The notes under the pieces: model-generated | Databases searched by the model: none | Told to the model about the DNA's origin: nothing | Seen by the model: only the letters and a program-made list of their open reading frames with translations | Assembly (NCBI GenBank): GCA_016931875.1 | Contig: JAFGDX010000280.1 | Location: forward strand, 1-6,269 | Direction: 5' to 3' | Source of the DNA: Prolixibacteraceae bacterium | GTDB taxonomy: Bacteria; Bacteroidota; Bacteroidia; Bacteroidales; Prolixibacteraceae | Length of the DNA: 6,269 nt | Program-made: the position numbers and the translations under genes | In this document: in pieces, positions 4,431 to 6,269 of the stretch | Numbering within the stretch: position 1 is the stretch's first letter | Layout: every line of letters starts with the position of its first letter

Positions 4431-6269
4431 ATGAACGGAATTTCCAATTCGGAACATGAGTTTGTTAAACGGCTTACCAAAGCAGTGGAAGCCAACTTGC
4501 AAACCGAGCAGTTTGGTGTTTCAGAATTGGCCAGTGAAATGGGTTTAAGCCGTTCTCATATTCACCGCAGGTTAAAGCCCATTTGTAACAAATCAGTCAG
4601 CCAGTTTATCCGGGAAATAAGGCTTGAAAAAGCAAAAGAATTGTTGCAGGAGGGAAATCTTACCGTTTCTGAAATAGCCTTTAAGGTGGGGTTTGGAAGC
4701 CCAACCTATTTCATAAAAAGTTTTCACGATTATTTTGGGTATCCTCCCGGAGAATATATCAAATATGCTCCTGAGTTTTTGCAAACTGAAGAGAATAATA
4801 AGAACCCTGTTTCAAATAATCCGGAAGTGAATAAAACGGGGATATCTTTAAAATGGATGGTGTCCGCGTTTATAATAATATCAATAGCAGTAGCTACTTA
4901 TTTCATTTTTCAAAACCGAAATAACAGGGGAACGCTTGAGAGATCAATTGCTATTCTGCCCCTCAATTATGTAGGAAATGACCCGGAAGTTCAAATATTA
5001 GCTGATGGAATTGTAGAAGATATTTTAAATCGTCTGTCTCAATTACCAACATTAATTGTAAAGTCAAGAAATTCCAGCGAATTCTATCGTAACACTGAAA
5101 AATTAACACCTGAGATTGCAAATGAGCTCAGGGTATCTTACCTCGGGGAAGGAACTATTTTTAAAGAAGGAGAAAAAGTCAGGATTTACATTCAACTTAT
5201 TGACGCAAAGAATGACAAACACATTTGGTCTAAACAATATGATAATGATTTATCCGGGATTTTTGATTTTATTTCACTTGTATCGCTTCAGATAGCCAGA
5301 GAAATGGAAACAGCGCTCACCGTAAACGAAACAGAACAGCTCGAAAAAATTTATACGAATAATCCAGAGGCTTTTCAACTACACCAGAAAGGACGATTTT
5401 TCTGGCAAAAAAGAGGAGAAGAAAATCTGAATCTGAGCATTCAGTATTTTAATAAGGCAATGAAACTGGATTCATCATACGCATTAGCATACTCCGGCTT
5501 AGCCAACGTTTATATGGTATTGCCATTTCACTCTTCATTTCCTAATAATGAAGCTTATGCCAAGACCATTGAATATGCAAATAAAGCGCTAAGTATTGAT
5601 GAGAACCTGGATGAGCCCCATTTTGCAATTGCAGCGGCTGAAATGTACTATAAATTGAACTGGCCTGTAGTTGAAAAAGAATTTCTCAAAGCCATTGAGT
5701 TGAATTCAAATAATGCAGAGACTTATATGTTCTATGCAGAATATCTTCATATCGTTTGTAACCATAACGAAGCTCGAAAAAGTATAGAGAAAGCTATTGA
5801 ACTTGATCCGAATGCCAACATGAAATATTGGGTGAGTTCATTCCTGTATTATGATGAAGGGAAATTTGAGGAATCGTTAAAATCATTGGAAAAGATGCGT
5901 GAATTTGATGTAAGATTGGACTGGGTTTACCGTTTAACTTTTCAAAACTTTATTCATCTTAAACAAAACGATAACGTATTGGTGGCTTATTTGAATTATC
6001 TGGAATATGTTCCTCATGATTTGGATTATAAAAATCAGGTTGAAAAAAATTATAAAAAAGCAGGAATTCCCGGAATCCTCGAATATGAGATAAACAGGCT
6101 AAAAAAACAATCATCTGTCGATTATAAATGGATTGCAAAATTCTATGCCATGCTTGAAAACACAGATTCTACCTTACTTTACCTTGAAAAAGAGTATAAG
6201 AATCCGCAGGCTGAGGGAATTATGGATATTAAGGTATGGATTGATTTTCAATTTCTTCATGGCAATCCA
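4431..6269 (+). CDS. Membrane-anchored AraC-type regulator with TolB-N-like and TPR sensor region (3' partial)
   Basis: The frame is open from ATG 4431 to the window edge (613 codons, no stop). The in-frame upstream stop TAA at 4404 with no other ATG between fixes the start. The N-terminal AraC/XylS DNA-binding domain has HTH1 at about 27-48 (FGVSELASEMGLSRSHIHRR) and HTH2 at about 77-103, including SEIAFKVGF and the family signature through TYFIKSFHDYFGYPPGEY. A basic/polar linker leads to one transmembrane helix at about 142-160. Next comes a TolB-N/FlgO-like domain at about 170-297 (SIAILPLNYVGNDPEVQILA; ADGIVEDI; YLGEGTIFKEG; IWSKQYDNDLSGIF), then TPR-like helices from about 331 on (clear copies near 333-364, 411-440, 446-490). 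Predicted topology: DNA-binding part in the cytoplasm, TolB-N/TPR part in the periplasm, a one-component transmembrane regulator. It differs from classical AraC in having the HTH first and no cupin sensor. The ligand or partner is unknown; the TPR part probably binds protein. Confidence 0.9.
   Translation, partial: MNGISNSEHEFVKRLTKAVEANLQTEQFGVSELASEMGLSRSHIHRRLKPICNKSVSQFIREIRLEKAKELLQEGNLTVSEIAFKVGFGSPTYFIKSFHDYFGYPPGEYIKYAPEFLQTEENNKNPVSNNPEVNKTGISLKWMVSAFIIISIAVATYFIFQNRNNRGTLERSIAILPLNYVGNDPEVQILADGIVEDILNRLSQLPTLIVKSRNSSEFYRNTEKLTPEIANELRVSYLGEGTIFKEGEKVRIYIQLIDAKNDKHIWSKQYDNDLSGIFDFISLVSLQIAREMETALTVNETEQLEKIYTNNPEAFQLHQKGRFFWQKRGEENLNLSIQYFNKAMKLDSSYALAYSGLANVYMVLPFHSSFPNNEAYAKTIEYANKALSIDENLDEPHFAIAAAEMYYKLNWPVVEKEFLKAIELNSNNAETYMFYAEYLHIVCNHNEARKSIEKAIELDPNANMKYWVSSFLYYDEGKFEESLKSLEKMREFDVRLDWVYRLTFQNFIHLKQNDNVLVAYLNYLEYVPHDLDYKNQVEKNYKKAGIPGILEYEINRLKKQSSVDYKWIAKFYAMLENTDSTLLYLEKEYKNPQAEGIMDIKVWIDFQFLHGNP

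Noticed and set aside
4593..4784. Reverse-strand ORF of 63 codons within the AraC domain of the large regulator.
   Set aside because: Fully covered by the conserved HTH2 region on the + strand.

Overview
The window looks like chromosomal DNA of a Bacteroidota bacterium, plausibly a marine or anaerobic Marinilabiliales/Prolixibacteraceae-type lineage. This is inferred from the AT-rich coding style, A-rich leaders without clear Shine-Dalgarno sites, an exported protein with a signal peptide ending in Ala-Gln, a small lipoprotein, and a membrane-anchored AraC-HTH/TPR regulator of a type I associate with that phylum. All supported genes are on the + strand. I see no tRNA, rRNA, CRISPR array, insertion sequence or phage gene.

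Layout. (1) Bases 2-217 are the 3' end of a gene for a probable secreted beta-rich protein with a GRFENATG motif. Its stop codon overlaps the TTG start of an unrecognised 65-residue ORF (214-411). (2) Bases 412-1032 are noncoding but structured: a Rho-independent-type terminator (672-727), two hairpins whose arms are copies of each other (748-778 and 794-817), a CAATTGA palindrome/tandem repeat (851-865), and three copies of an 11-bp GCAACATAGGT-type element spaced exactly 21 bp apart (915-967). The last element lies just before a possible promoter. (3) Bases 1033-4034 hold three genes: an exported TPR + NTF2-like protein, a small lipoprotein with YD-like strand repeats, and a flavin-reductase-like split-barrel protein. 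A weak terminator separates the first from the second, while the second and third are only 11 nt apart. (4) Bases 4113-6269 hold two tandem AraC-type genes. The first is an 89-residue form lacking 35 residues in the middle of the DNA-binding domain. The second, beginning after an 18-bp perfect dyad, is a large protein (AraC HTH, transmembrane helix, TolB-N-like domain, TPRs) that runs off the end of the window.

How they may work together (inference). The large regulator would sit in the inner membrane with its DNA-binding domain in the cytoplasm and its TolB-N/TPR part in the periplasm, giving a one-component transmembrane switch similar in concept to ToxR/CadC. AraC-family dimers typically bind direct half-sites about 21 bp apart, so the phased repeats before the TPR gene are a natural candidate target. 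The mini-AraC protein could be a decaying duplicate or a modulator. The most interesting hypothesis in the window is therefore a local circuit of membrane-bound AraC/TPR sensor, truncated paralogue, phased operator and exported TPR/NTF2 protein. Nothing in the sequence proves the connections, and the signal and the substrate of the flavin-reductase-like protein are unknown.
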